In this document: piece by piece, positions 34,431 to 42,852 of the stretch | How positions within the stretch are numbered: the first letter of the stretch is position 1 | Layout of the letters: each line of letters begins with the position of its first letter | DNA from: Anaerocolumna sp. AGMB13020 | Lineage (GTDB): Bacteria; Bacillota; Clostridia; Lachnospirales; Lachnospiraceae | Direction: 5' to 3' | Length of the DNA stretch: 64,000 nt | Assembly (NCBI RefSeq): GCF_033100115.1 | Contig: NZ_CP136910.1 | Coordinates: 3,434,001-3,498,000 of the forward strand | Notes under the pieces: model-generated | The model's database searches: none | What the model saw: only the letters and a program-made list of their open reading frames with translations | Told to the model about the DNA's origin: nothing | Made by a program: the position numbers and the translations under genes

Positions 34431-34847
34431 ATGAGAAAATTCTTAAAGGCTCTTTTTCTATGGGCAATCGGAGGAATAATTTATTTCGCTGTAGAACTTA
34501 TCTGGAGGGGATATAGCCATTGGACTATGTTTATCTTAGGTGGGTTGTGTTTTGTCCTCATAGGGGCATTAAACGAGCTGTACAGGTGGGACATGGCTCT
34601 TATTAGTCAGATGTTTATATCTGCATTGGTTATAACGCTTCTGGAGCTTATAATCGGCTTAATAGTTAATAAGTGGTTACATTGGGGTGTCTGGGATTAT
34701 TCTCAGGTACCCTATAATTTTATGGGGCAGGTATGCCTCTTATATACCAACCTATGGTTCTTCTTATCTCTGGCCGGAATCATCCTGGATGACTTCATCC
34801 GATACCGACTATTAGAAGAAGAGAAGCCACATTATAAAATTTTATAG
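34431..34847 (+). CDS. CmpB-like membrane protein ('putative ABC transporter' family)
   Basis: A 138-residue membrane protein with AGGAGG before the ATG and four probable transmembrane helices (about 10-25, 33-50, 58-78 and 100-122). It resembles the PF06541 family, named after a putative ABC-transporter permease but carrying no transport motif: note IGLIVNKWLHWGVWDYS. Such genes are often found beside phage holins in clostridia. A role in lysis or superinfection is inference. Confidence 0.6.
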   Translation: MRKFLKALFLWAIGGIIYFAVELIWRGYSHWTMFILGGLCFVLIGALNELYRWDMALISQMFISALVITLLELIIGLIVNKWLHWGVWDYSQVPYNFMGQVCLLYTNLWFFLSLAGIILDDFIRYRLLEEEKPHYKIL

Positions 34848-34857
34848 GGGGACTTTT

Positions 34858-35268
34858 ATGGAAAAATTATTTAACACAATAAGTATGATATTTGGAGTTA
34901 TAGGCGGTTTTATTTGTAAGTGGCTAGGCGGTTCCGACTTACTACTTAAGACAATCATAGTACTTGTCATTTTGGATTATACAACAGGGGTAATCAAAGG
35001 AATTTATGAAAAGAACCTATCCTCAGAGATTGGTTTTAAGGGGATTTTAAAGAAAATCATGATTTTTATAGTTATTGCAACAGCCTGGACCATACAGAAG
35101 CTTCTTGGAGAAGCAATAGCCCTAAGGGAGATTGTTATCATGTTTTTTGTGGTAAATGAGGCTTTAAGCTTGCTTGAAAATGCTGCAGTATTAATACCCA
35201 TACCAGATAAACTGAAAGAAACTTTATTGCAGATTAGAGATAAGGAGGACACTGAAAATGACAAATAA
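34858..35268 (+). CDS. phage holin (toxin-secretion/lysis family)
   Basis: A 136-residue holin. It has the family's LLLKTIIVLVILDYTTGVIK segment and a second and third hydrophobic helix (IMIFIVIATAWTIQKLL, EIVIMFFVVNEALSLLEN), ending in a charged tail (LLQIRDKEDTENDK). It opens the membrane for the endolysin, whose gene overlaps it by eleven bases. Length is normal. Confidence 0.85.
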   Translation: MEKLFNTISMIFGVIGGFICKWLGGSDLLLKTIIVLVILDYTTGVIKGIYEKNLSSEIGFKGILKKIMIFIVIATAWTIQKLLGEAIALREIVIMFFVVNEALSLLENAAVLIPIPDKLKETLLQIRDKEDTENDK

Positions 35269-35971
35269 AGAGCTTATCACACAGATCGGAGCTGCAGCGG
35301 TAAAATATTACCCTACATACAAGATTTTGCCGAGCATGACAATTGCCCAGGCAATCCTTGAATCTAATTGGGGTAAGTCAGGGCTGGCGAAAGATTGTCA
35401 CAATTACTTTGGTATGAAATGGACAAGCACATGTGGAACTGACTATAAAGAATATTCTACACAAGAGCAGCGGACAGATAAAACCTGGTATACAGTAAAG
35501 GCGAAGTTCCGGAAGTATGCCAATGTTGCGCAAGGCATCAAAGGGTATTACGATTTCCTTAATTACTCCAGATACAAAAATCTTAAAGGGGTTACAGATT
35601 ATAGGGAATCCTGTTTCCTTATAAAAGAGAATGGATGGGCAACAGATGTATCCTACACTACCAAGCTTACTAAACTGATTAAGGACAACGACCTTTGGAA
35701 GTATGACTTGCAGGCTATCTACCCTAAGCCTCCTACAGGTACTATAAATCCAGATTCCAGCTTTCTATCAATAATCTGGCTACAGCACAATTTAAATATC
35801 TGTCTGGCCGGAGTTAAAGGGTTTGTATCCTTGGTAGTAGATGGAGATTACGGAGCTAAGACCAGAGCGGCATTGCTTCTTTATTGGAAACAGTTAGACT
35901 GGAAACCCGGAACCGGTTGGGGAGTTGGAGCTAATACAAAGAATGCACTTGTAGCTAGTACAAATAATTAA
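35258..35971 (+). CDS. endolysin: glucosaminidase with C-terminal binding domain
   Basis: A 237-residue lysis enzyme. Residues 1-150 are a GH73-type N-acetylglucosaminidase domain: TIAQAILESNWGKSGLAKDC contains the catalytic Glu, and NYFGMKW and FLNYSRYKNL follow. A linker with PKPPTGTINPD leads to a C-terminal peptidoglycan-binding-like module (WLQHNLNICL, VDGDYGAKTRAALLLYW). AAGGAGG lies before its ATG inside the holin gene. It cuts the glycan chain at the end of the lytic cycle. Confidence 0.85.
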   Translation: MTNKELITQIGAAAVKYYPTYKILPSMTIAQAILESNWGKSGLAKDCHNYFGMKWTSTCGTDYKEYSTQEQRTDKTWYTVKAKFRKYANVAQGIKGYYDFLNYSRYKNLKGVTDYRESCFLIKENGWATDVSYTTKLTKLIKDNDLWKYDLQAIYPKPPTGTINPDSSFLSIIWLQHNLNICLAGVKGFVSLVVDGDYGAKTRAALLLYWKQLDWKPGTGWGVGANTKNALVASTNN

Positions 35972-36031
35972 ACAATGGGTGAGCGTTAAATTAGTATTTG
36001 GGTAATTCATTTCGAAAAGATTAAATGACTA

Positions 36032-36065
36032 TGTCAATAGACATTTGTGTCTATTGACATTTTTT
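36032..36065 (+). terminator. terminator of the phage late operon
   Basis: TGTCAATAGACA (36032-36043) and TGTCTATTGACA (36048-36059) form a perfect 12-bp stem with a four-base loop, followed by six T's. It ends the transcript that starts near the terminase. Confidence 0.88.
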
Positions 36066-36140
36066 GGCTAATAGAGTAGTATTGACTTACTAAGTTAACA
36101 AATGTTGGAAAATTGCTATTGTATTTGGAGGCTAAAATTT

Positions 36141-36401
36141 ATGAAAAAAAACACAAAGTTATTATATTGTATTCTAGGTAGTATTATTCTATCATTGTTA
36201 AACAGTTCTTTTTTAGAAAGAGCACGATTTGGTATATTCCCAAATGGATATGGAACAAGTTCGTTTGGTGTTTTTTTTATTCAGTTGACTAACATTTTAT
36301 CTTTTAGTGGTTTTGTACTGTTAATAGTATTTACGATTTTATTAATTATACATAATATAATAAATGTAATTAGAGGAGTAAATGAAACTACAAGTAAATG
36401 A
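36141..36401 (+). CDS. small two-helix membrane protein
   Basis: An 86-residue protein with TGGAGG before the ATG at 36141. It has one hydrophobic helix near residues 7-20 (LLYCILGSIILSLL) and a second near 48-75 (FSGFVLLIVFTILLIIHNII), with a Gly/Phe-rich loop between. It lies after the late terminator and before the secreted protein, in the prophage border region. Base composition is markedly AT-rich compared with late genes. Function unknown; immunity or superinfection exclusion is possible. Confidence 0.5.
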   Translation: MKKNTKLLYCILGSIILSLLNSSFLERARFGIFPNGYGTSSFGVFFIQLTNILSFSGFVLLIVFTILLIIHNIINVIRGVNETTSK

Positions 36402-36460
36402 TATCATGTAATCAAAAATATTTTTTTGATTATTTGAATATAAAACACAGGAGGATAAAT

Positions 36461-37138
36461 ATGAAACATAAAATGAAAATCGTTGCTTTTGCACTAGTAC
36501 TTGCTATGGTATTTACTTTAGGTGCTCCTATGAAAAGTTATGCTGCAACTGAAACAGCGCCAGAAAACGCTAAAGTGGAATCAATTAACTTACTTGAATC
36601 AGAGGATGTTGTTATTAGTGATGTATTAACTTTTGAAGAGATAGCAACAGAATATGCGAAATCAAATCAAGTATCAATTGAGGAAGCAAAGAAAATTCTT
36701 GGAGCAGATTCAAGCAGCACCAATAATTCTGCAGCAAAAACAGCAGGAATAATAACGCCTTATGCAACTACTTACAGAACAATAACAAAAGAATTATACA
36801 GCGTTTACAGTTATTATAAACCCAAACTAGTATTTTATTGCCAAACCACTGAATCTGGTAGTTACATGGGTATTATACAGATACTTAATGTTGAGATGAA
36901 CAGAATTAGTGGTGGCACTGTTAAGTCATTTACTGGAAATGTGTATGTTCATCTACAAAGCTCTTATGTCATTTATTATTCCGTAAATGGTGAGTTTTGG
37001 GATATCGGTGTACAATCAAGCACAGCTAGTGTTGGAATAACCGTAGGAGGAGTTTTAACTTTGACATTTAATTTAACTAATCCTTCATCATTTTTCTACT
37101 CTTTATTTGAACAAGATACAATAGTAACGCAGCATTAA
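36461..37138 (+). CDS. secreted hypothetical protein at the prophage edge
   Basis: A 225-residue exported protein starting at the ATG at 36461 (AGGAGG site). The signal peptide is MKHKMK, a hydrophobic core (IVAFALVLAMVFTLGAP) and a cut near SYAA. A ~70-residue acidic, Ser-rich propeptide-like part follows (with FEEIATEYAKSNQVSIEEAK), then a beta-rich domain without cysteines. It has its own terminator and lies beyond the late operon, the classical place of lysogenic-conversion genes. Family not recognised. Confidence 0.6.
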   Translation: MKHKMKIVAFALVLAMVFTLGAPMKSYAATETAPENAKVESINLLESEDVVISDVLTFEEIATEYAKSNQVSIEEAKKILGADSSSTNNSAAKTAGIITPYATTYRTITKELYSVYSYYKPKLVFYCQTTESGSYMGIIQILNVEMNRISGGTVKSFTGNVYVHLQSSYVIYYSVNGEFWDIGVQSSTASVGITVGGVLTLTFNLTNPSSFFYSLFEQDTIVTQH

Positions 37139-37171
37139 GAAAGTTCAAGTTACTCATTATATACCTATAAT

Positions 37172-37204
37172 AAAGATTGACTTTAAAAGGTCAGTCTTTA
37201 TTTT
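37172..37204 (+). terminator. terminator of the secreted-protein gene
   Basis: AAAGATTGACTTT (from 37172) pairs with AAAGGTCAGTCTTT (to 37199) with two G-U pairs, followed by TATTTTTAT. It closes the last phage transcription unit. Confidence 0.75.
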
Positions 37205-37308
37205 TATAATTCATATAACCTTTTCCTATGTTTCTCGCAGAGATATGTTTGTATTTTTATTATCGTGTCTATTTGTATGTTCGGAAAACAGATAAAGAAA
37301 AAGAAAAG

Positions 37309-37333
37309 TCCCCAGACATCGCTCGTCTGGGGA
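37309..37333 (-). terminator. strong GC hairpin near the phage end
   Basis: TCCCCAGAC (37309-37317) and GTCTGGGGA (37325-37333) form a perfect 9-bp stem. Only on the leftward strand is it followed by a T-rich tract (CTTTTCTTTTTCTTT), so it would stop transcripts coming from the host side or serve as a border element. The rest of 37139-37423 has no coding sequence. Confidence 0.5.
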
Positions 37334-37389
37334 TTGGGGATGAACAAATATTGCTAAACTTCTTCAACTCTAGTATATCATATTTTAAT

Positions 37390-37445
37390 TTATCACATCT
37401 CACAATCAATGTAAATATATTATATGCTATTGCAATTAGGAGGTC
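37390..37445. other. inferred prophage right end (attR) inside cotJC
   Basis: Recognisable CotJC coding sequence begins at CAATTAGGAGGTCCGG (37433-37448), while the AT-rich DNA just upstream has in-frame stops (TAA at 37412-37414) and no CotJC similarity. The crossover should therefore lie close to 37433. The exact core cannot be fixed without the left end. Confidence 0.6.
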
Positions 37446-37948
37446 CGGACGGAGAGCTGGCAGCATCTCAGCGTTACCTCTCTCAGAGATATGTAATGCC
37501 TTATAATGAAGTAAAAGGAATATTAACAGACATTGGAACGGAAGAACTGGCACATATGGAAATTATCTGTGCTATCGTTCACCAGCTGACCAGAAATCTT
37601 ACCATTGATGAAATCAAAGCTTCCGGTTTTGACACCTATTTTGTTGATCACACTGTTGGTCTCTGGCCTCAGGCAGCAAGCGGAACACCCTTTAGTGCAA
37701 CCGTATTCCAGTCAAAAGGTGACCCGATTACAGACCTTCATGAGGATATGGCAGCAGAGCAGAAAGCCAGAACCACCTATGACAATATCCTTCGTATGAT
37801 CAAAGACCCTGATGTAATTGATCCCATCAGATTCTTAAGGGAAAGAGAAATTGTTCACTTCCAGAGATTTGGTGAATCATTAAGAATCGTTCAGGATAAC
37901 CTGGATTCCAAGAACTTCTATGCTTACAACCCGGCATTTGACAAATAA
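37424..37948 (+). pseudogene. cotJC: cotJC, 3' part: spore-coat manganese catalase interrupted by the prophage
   Basis: The frame gives 174 residues that match the CotJC family from QLGGPDGELAASQRYLSQRY to the usual end NFYAYNPAFDK. Family members have about 33 more residues at the N-terminus (typically MW-x-YEKKLQYPV...), which are missing; no ribosome site precedes the chance ATG at 37424. All expected metal ligands of the manganese catalase fold remain: the Glu of DGE, EELAHME, AAEQKAR and EIVHFQRF. The 5' part should lie beyond the left prophage end. The gene would work only after precise excision, as with sigK and its skin element. Confidence 0.85.
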
Positions 37949-37983
37949 GAAATCATTCAGAAGGTCAAGGAGTAAGTAATTTT

Positions 37984-38008
37984 AAGGAAGGGGTATTCCC
38001 TTCCTTTT
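37984..38008 (+). terminator. cotJC terminator
   Basis: AAGGAAGGG (37984-37992) pairs with CCCTTCCTT (37998-38006) followed by TT. A second hairpin, AAACCTGCT / AGCAGGTTT at 38075-38097, follows. The rest of 37949-38239 holds only a weak promoter (TTGTAT, 16 bp, TACTAT) ahead of the next gene. Confidence 0.7.
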
Positions 38009-38239
38009 CAATATAAAATATCTTCTGGGTTAATAACCTAAAAAGGCTGAACAGGGATTATATTCTATGAGAACAAACCTGCTGAATCAGCAGGTTTATG
38101 TATATATTAGAATTATTAAAAAACTCTAAACATACTTGTATTTATTGCAAATTATGATACTATATATGACATATACTAATGTTGACAGACAATACGGACA
38201 AAATAACAACCGATAGAAGCGGATACAGGAGGTAATAGA

Positions 38240-38698
38240 ATGGATTTTTTTGAAAAAGTAAGCGGCACTATTACAGAAAAAGGCAAGGAATTATCAAAGA
38301 AAGCCAAAGAGCTGGCAGATATTGCAAAGCTCAGCAATCAGGTAAGCAGTGAAAAAGATAAAATAAATAAAAACTACCTTGAAATTGGCCGTGCTTATTA
38401 TAATGCACATGTAGCCGATGAGAATTATGATTATGAAGGCTTATGCGGAGAGATAACCGTCTCCATGGATAAAATAGCTCAGTTAAAAAAAGACATCCAG
38501 AGCTTAAAGGGAACGAAATTATGCGAGACCTGCGGCGTTGAGCTTTCGAAAGAGGCAGCCTACTGTTCCAGTTGCGGTGCTAAAGTAGAAGAAGTAGCAG
38601 AGGAAGAGGAAGTCGTAGAAGATATCATTCATGTTGTAGATGATGTTGTAGATGATGTTGTTGATGCTACAGAGGATGTTACAGAAGAAAAAGAATGA
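38240..38698 (+). CDS. zinc-ribbon protein with coiled-coil N-terminus
   Basis: A 152-residue protein with GGAGG before the ATG. Residues 1-95 are helical and charged (MDFFEKVSGTITEKGKELSK and a later MDKIAQLKKDIQSLK). A zinc ribbon with pairs CETC (near 95) and CSSC (near 112) follows, then a very acidic tail with repeated DDVVDDVVD. Such proteins are common in Lachnospiraceae, with unknown function. A clear terminator follows. Its order next to PlsC suggests no operon link, because PlsC runs the other way. Confidence 0.7.
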   Translation: MDFFEKVSGTITEKGKELSKKAKELADIAKLSNQVSSEKDKINKNYLEIGRAYYNAHVADENYDYEGLCGEITVSMDKIAQLKKDIQSLKGTKLCETCGVELSKEAAYCSSCGAKVEEVAEEEEVVEDIIHVVDDVVDDVVDATEDVTEEKE

Positions 38699-38711
38699 TA
38701 ATATATAAAGG

Positions 38712-38745
38712 AAAAAAGCTGATACATTACGTACAGCTTTTTTTC
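38712..38745 (+). terminator. terminator of the zinc-ribbon gene
   Basis: AAAAAGCTG and CAGCTTTTTTT pair around a short loop with TACATTACGTA, ending in a long T-run. The 68-codon frame that crosses it is not a gene. Confidence 0.8.
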
Positions 38746-38863
38746 ATATCTCATTTTATGATTTTTGTTATTCAAACACGAAATACTTATTTGACGGATA
38801 ATTTAGTTGAACAATTGACCGTATTCCCGTATTGGTTTTTTCTCCGGGACAAATCATTATATA

Positions 38864-39583
38864 CTAAAGGACAGCCTCGGATTCCGCTATTTTATTCTTA
38901 ATGGTTTCTGATACATAAGCTGCGATGTCGTTTGACTTCATTCCTTTGTAATCCTCATAATACAGAGGTTTCAAATAATGAATCTGTACACTGGTCTTTT
39001 TGATGGAATGGGTATCGAACACCTTGTAGGAATCCAGAATAGCAATAGGGACTATAGGGCATTTGGCATTCATGGCAGATTTAAAGCTGCCGCCTTTAAA
39101 TTCCTGAATCTGATTCCCATTTTTGGATCTGGTACCTTCGGGAAAGATAAGATAATTTTTTCCCTGTTTCACTTCTTCTGTAACCTCATTTAATACCTTT
39201 AAGGACTGTCTTACATCCTCTCTGACAATAAACTTGGAACCAAGTAAAGTGAAAACATCCCGAAGGAAAGGTATATTCTGAATTTCTATTTTCGATACGG
39301 TTGCAAAAGGCTTATCATGAGTCTCCAGGAGTAACAGGGCATCAAAAAGTCCCTGATGATTTCCGAAAAGGATATAACCGGATTCTTTTGGGAGGTTTTC
39401 GGTCCCGGTACAGGTTATATGTACCCCTCCTCGGCGGTTGGCCTTCACAGTCAACCGATGGAGAAAAGCATAACGGGTCTGTTCACTGTATTTCTCAGGA
39501 TGTTTCTTATATTTGTTTAATAGATATAACCAGTAAGGCAGCTGAAAGATGCTCCTTAATACCATTACCAAGATTCTTTCCAT
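38864..39583 (-). CDS. plsC: 1-acyl-sn-glycerol-3-phosphate acyltransferase (PlsC family)
   Basis: A 239-residue membrane-linked enzyme that adds the second acyl chain to lysophosphatidic acid to give phosphatidic acid. I chose the ATG at 39583, which follows GGAGG. Motifs: NHQGLFD (75-81; the H-x4-D catalytic pair), FPEGTRS (147-153) and CPIVPIAI. A hydrophobic N-terminal helix (LVMVLRSIFQLPYWLYLL) anchors it. It lies ~210 bases downstream of rpoD on the same strand but probably has its own promoter. Confidence 0.85.
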   Translation of the reverse strand: MERILVMVLRSIFQLPYWLYLLNKYKKHPEKYSEQTRYAFLHRLTVKANRRGGVHITCTGTENLPKESGYILFGNHQGLFDALLLLETHDKPFATVSKIEIQNIPFLRDVFTLLGSKFIVREDVRQSLKVLNEVTEEVKQGKNYLIFPEGTRSKNGNQIQEFKGGSFKSAMNAKCPIVPIAILDSYKVFDTHSIKKTSVQIHYLKPLYYEDYKGMKSNDIAAYVSETIKNKIAESEAVL

Positions 39584-39795
39584 AGTAACCTCCATCTGTA
39601 TGCCTGAGCACACATTCTATCCGGATGTTGAAACTATCTTTTCTTTCAATCTATTATCTGTATAAGCACAAAATACTTGTGATACTTTTAAATAGTAGTT
39701 TGAAAAATGCAATGCATTTTAATCTGACATTCATGCATTGCAGAATTGTATTTGCATACTTGCAAGTTAACTTATAACTTCATGCTAGTAATAAA

Positions 39796-40911
39796 TTACA
39801 TGATATCATAGCCCTTTAACATGCGGGCTCTGCTTGGATGTCTTAATTTTCTTAAGGCCTTGGCTTCAATCTGACGGATACGTTCACGGGTTACGTTAAA
39901 TTCCTTGCCAACTTCCTCAAGGGTTCTGGTTCTGCCGTCCTTTAAGCCGAAACGTAGGATGAGTACTCTCTGCTCTCTTTCGGTAAGGGTCTCTAAAAGC
40001 TTGGAAATCTGATCCTGTAATACGGAATAGGAAGCAGCGTCTTCAGGTCCCATGATAGAATCATCCTTGATAAAGTCGCCTAAATGGCTGTCATCCTCTT
40101 CACCAATAGGAGTATCCAGGGAAATGGGGTCTGCGGATACCTTCAGGATTTCTCTTACCTTTTCAATAGGCAGCTTCATTGCATCTGCAATCTCCTGCTC
40201 GGAGGGCTCACGGCCTAAGCTCTGTAAAAGACTTCTGGATACACGATATGTCTTGTTAATAACTTCAGACATATGTACCGGAATACGTATGGTTCTGGAC
40301 TGATCGGCTATGGATCTTGTGATAGCCTGACGAATCCACCAGGTAGCATAAGTACTGAATTTATAGCCTTTGCTGTAATCAAATTTATCAACGGCTTTAA
40401 TAAGACCTAAGTTACCCTCCTGAATTAAATCAAGGAAAGAAAGACCACGGCCTACATAACGCTTTGCAATGCTGACAACCAGCCTTAAGTTGGACTCAGC
40501 AAGTACCTGCTTGGCATGGGCATCACCTTCTTCAATTTTCTTGGCAAGTTCAATCTCTTCTGCCACGGATAATAAGGGATAACTACCGATTTCCTTCAGG
40601 TACAGTTTTACAGGGTCATCAGACATGGTGCCGATCATGGATAAATCATCAAAATCCAATAGTGCGGCTTCATCGCTGTCTTCTAACTCCAGTATAATCT
40701 CATCATCAGGTTCATCCTCTTCAATGGGATTTAAGATGACAATGTTATGTGCCTCAAGATACTCATATATTTTATCGATTTGCCTTACATCAAGGTTCAT
40801 CTCTTTAAAAAAATCGTTGACCTTCCCTACATCCACTACACCTTTATTGTCATTGGCATAGGACAGTAGTTCTTTAAGTCTTTCTTCAAAATTATGTGTT
40901 GCTTCGCTCAT
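39796..40911 (-). CDS. rpoD: RNA polymerase primary sigma factor RpoD (sigma-A)
   Basis: A 371-residue housekeeping sigma factor. ATG codons stand at 40914 and 40911; the second has better spacing from GGAGG. Region 1.2 ([17 protein letters not shown]), region 2 ([34 protein letters not shown]), region 3 and region 4 ([20 protein letters not shown]) are all intact. Region 1.1 is short, as in Gram-positives. The gene is usually next to dnaG; here no primase gene adjoins it. Confidence 0.93.
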   Translation of the reverse strand: MSEATHNFEERLKELLSYANDNKGVVDVGKVNDFFKEMNLDVRQIDKIYEYLEAHNIVILNPIEEDEPDDEIILELEDSDEAALLDFDDLSMIGTMSDDPVKLYLKEIGSYPLLSVAEEIELAKKIEEGDAHAKQVLAESNLRLVVSIAKRYVGRGLSFLDLIQEGNLGLIKAVDKFDYSKGYKFSTYATWWIRQAITRSIADQSRTIRIPVHMSEVINKTYRVSRSLLQSLGREPSEQEIADAMKLPIEKVREILKVSADPISLDTPIGEEDDSHLGDFIKDDSIMGPEDAASYSVLQDQISKLLETLTEREQRVLILRFGLKDGRTRTLEEVGKEFNVTRERIRQIEAKALRKLRHPSRARMLKGYDIM

Positions 40912-41067
40912 CATATTCCTCCATGGGTCTCATTGTTGCACAATACGATAAAAAAAGAAACCCTTTACAAAATTAAGTGCCCCAAGTCTAGTATGATTAA
41001 TCATGGGACATTTCATGCAAAATATTTAGTAAATAAGTTTCATGGGACGAAATTACCACCAAATATC

Positions 41068-41096
41068 ATTATAGCACAGGCTGTCCGATAAGAAAA
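41068..41096 (-). promoter_or_regulatory. probable rpoD promoter
   Basis: Leftward TATAAT (41068-41073) preceded by TGC, an extended -10; the -35 place (TTTTCT, 41091-41096) is weak. Nothing else is evident in the 450-base gap 40915-41364 except a ribosome site before the next gene. Confidence 0.5.
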
Positions 41097-41364
41097 GATA
41101 AATTTTATCACAAAAACCGAAATAACACGAAAAAGGTACAAGAGATTATCCTGTCCAAACATCTTTAGAATAAAATATGTGACAGGCCATCAAAATATCC
41201 ATTAAAAATAAAATGTCATTGTTCCACTTGGGTAGAACTGGTTTTTAATATCTTTCTATAATCGTATTGATTTAAAGTCTTTACCGTCTTGACAAAGGTA
41301 TTCCTTATAAATTATGCTGAAGTTATTAATTTCCAGCAATTAAATTTTAAAAGGAGGATTTTCC

Positions 41365-41709
41365 ATGCCCTATATAAGTACAAAAACCAACATTGCAATA
41401 ACCAAAGAGAAAGAACTTATCATAAAAGAAAAACTAGGTAAGGCTATCGCTATTATACCCGGGAAAAGCGAAAACTGGCTTATGCTGTCCTTTGAAGGAG
41501 GCGCAAGCCTCTATTTTCAGGGAAATGCTGATAAGCCCATTGCTTTTGTTGAAGTGAAACTCTTTGGAAAAGCAGACAGTAATTCCTATAACAAGCTCAC
41601 CTCTGAGATTACGAACATCTTAGAAGAGGAGCTTCATATTGAACCAGGCAAAATATATGTAAAGTATGAAGAGGTAAGCCACTGGGGCTACAACGGTAAC
41701 AACTTCTAG
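41365..41709 (+). CDS. macrophage migration inhibitory factor (MIF) homologue / tautomerase
   Basis: A 114-residue protein with AAAGGAGG before the ATG. It starts MPYISTKTNIAITKEKE, so Pro2 becomes the N-terminal catalytic base after Met removal, as in the tautomerase superfamily. GKAIAIIPGKSENWLMLSFE, VKLFGKAD, and the ending EEVSHWGYNGNNF match the MIF pattern W-G-x-NG-x-x-F. It may act as a phenylpyruvate-type tautomerase; its role in bacteria is not clear. A terminator follows at 41782. Confidence 0.85.
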   Translation: MPYISTKTNIAITKEKELIIKEKLGKAIAIIPGKSENWLMLSFEGGASLYFQGNADKPIAFVEVKLFGKADSNSYNKLTSEITNILEEELHIEPGKIYVKYEEVSHWGYNGNNF

Positions 41710-41781
41710 TGTTGAGTTTTCAGGCATACCCTTGTTTAAGGATATGTGTGGTAATCAATAGAAGCAAAAAACTATATCGAG

Positions 41782-41815
41782 GGACAGCTGCCAAAAGTTG
41801 CAGCTGTCCTTCTTT
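41782..41815 (+). terminator. terminator after the MIF gene
   Basis: GGACAGCTGC (41782-41791) and GCAGCTGTCC (41800-41809) form a perfect 10-bp stem followed by TTCTTT. A second small hairpin (TACCGCAAG / CTTGCGGTA) lies near 41866-41886. Otherwise 41710-42007 is empty. Confidence 0.75.
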
Positions 41816-42007
41816 GGTGAGTGATTAGCGTGAATTCAAGGCAGCTCACACTTCTTATTTGGCAGTACCGCAAGCGGCTTGCGGTAAACATTGGGGGGAA
41901 TGTGATTTATTGAACCACGAAAGTCACACCTGATTTATGGCAGAACCATATCTGCTAGCTAATACGGTAAGGCAAGAGGTGTTGGTGTGGTCGGTTTACG
42001 CGCAGGG

Positions 42008-42580
42008 TTACATAGGCGGAAGCCCGAAATAATTGAGCAATCCCTGATAAATAGCATAAGCAAAGTCATACTGTCTGTTTTCTAACTTCTGTGCGTCATT
42101 GTAATTCGTAATATATCCAAGTTCTATCAGAACGGCAGGCATATTAGTTCTTCTTAATACATACAGAGAGGGATTGATACGCACACCGTTGTTGTAAGTA
42201 TCCAGCCGGTCTACGATAGCCAGAAGAATACGTTCCGCCAGATAGTAGGACTGGGAATAATTCTCGTATACATAACATTCTGTTCCATTTAGGGCGGGAT
42301 TGTCACTTGCATTACAGTGGATACTTAAGAAATAATCTGCAGGCCAGGTATTGGCAAGACGTACCCGTTCTGCAAGACTGGAGGTGTTACTGTAGCCTAA
42401 CACCTGTTCCGGACTGGTTCTGGAGGTGCGGGCTTCAAATCTGGGGTCGCCATTTAAGATATTTGCCAGATAAATACCTACCTGATAGGTAATATCCTGC
42501 TCTCTTAATCCGAACCCCTCTGCACCTGCATTGATTCCCTGGGGATTATGGCCCTGATCTATAAAAATTCGAATAGCCAA
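42008..42580 (-). CDS. N-acetylmuramoyl-L-alanine amidase (Amidase_3), no signal peptide
   Basis: A 190-residue zinc amidase that cuts between MurNAc and the stem peptide. Metal and catalytic sites are visible: IDQGHNPQG (first His, 7-15), GLREQDITYQ (Glu), FLSIHCNASD (second His) and AVLIELGYITN (catalytic Glu). The protein consists of the catalytic domain alone and has no signal peptide or membrane helix. That is the layout of mother-cell lysis amidases such as CwlC; the link is inference. It is divergent from the DUF134 gene. Confidence 0.85.
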   Translation of the reverse strand: MAIRIFIDQGHNPQGINAGAEGFGLREQDITYQVGIYLANILNGDPRFEARTSRTSPEQVLGYSNTSSLAERVRLANTWPADYFLSIHCNASDNPALNGTECYVYENYSQSYYLAERILLAIVDRLDTYNNGVRINPSLYVLRRTNMPAVLIELGYITNYNDAQKLENRQYDFAYAIYQGLLNYFGLPPM

Positions 42581-42706
42581 GATAATGCTCCTTTAATATC
42601 TATTATTACATCATATTCCGGGATCTGTAATTTGCTACTGAATAGCGTGGATTTTTCCATTGAGATTCTTTGCACAGATTTGCTGTGATAAAAAGGATGG
42701 AAGGTC

Positions 42707-42755
42707 TTGACAGCGGTACTGGAAGGAGTATAATGTGAAATGTGCATATGCACAT
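42707..42755 (+). promoter_or_regulatory. promoter with 16-bp palindromic operator
   Basis: -35 TTGACA (42707-42712), 16-bp spacer, -10 TATAAT (42729-42734). The perfect palindrome ATGTGCATATGCACAT (42740-42755) covers the start of transcription. It controls the DUF134 and Mrp-NifX genes. Confidence 0.75.
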
Positions 42756-42852
42756 ATTAACGGAGAAATTAACAGCCAAGCAGAGATGGGAGATAAAGGT
42801 TATTTGTTCTGTATCAGAGCAAGTTGCTGATATCCGCAGAAAGGAGCTTTCC

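Noticed and set aside
34431..34847. True ABC transporter permease.
   Set aside because: No ATPase or binding protein is near, and the protein is a small four-helix unit within the lysis module; the family name is misleading.
37238..37494. CAGAGATATGT occurs at 37238-37248 and again in cotJC at 37484-37494, as if it were an attachment core.
   Set aside because: CotJC coding similarity already starts near 37433, upstream of the second copy, so the crossover cannot lie there. The match is short and probably chance.
38695..38901. A 68-codon frame after the zinc-ribbon gene.
   Set aside because: It spans the terminator at 38712-38745 and has no ribosome site.
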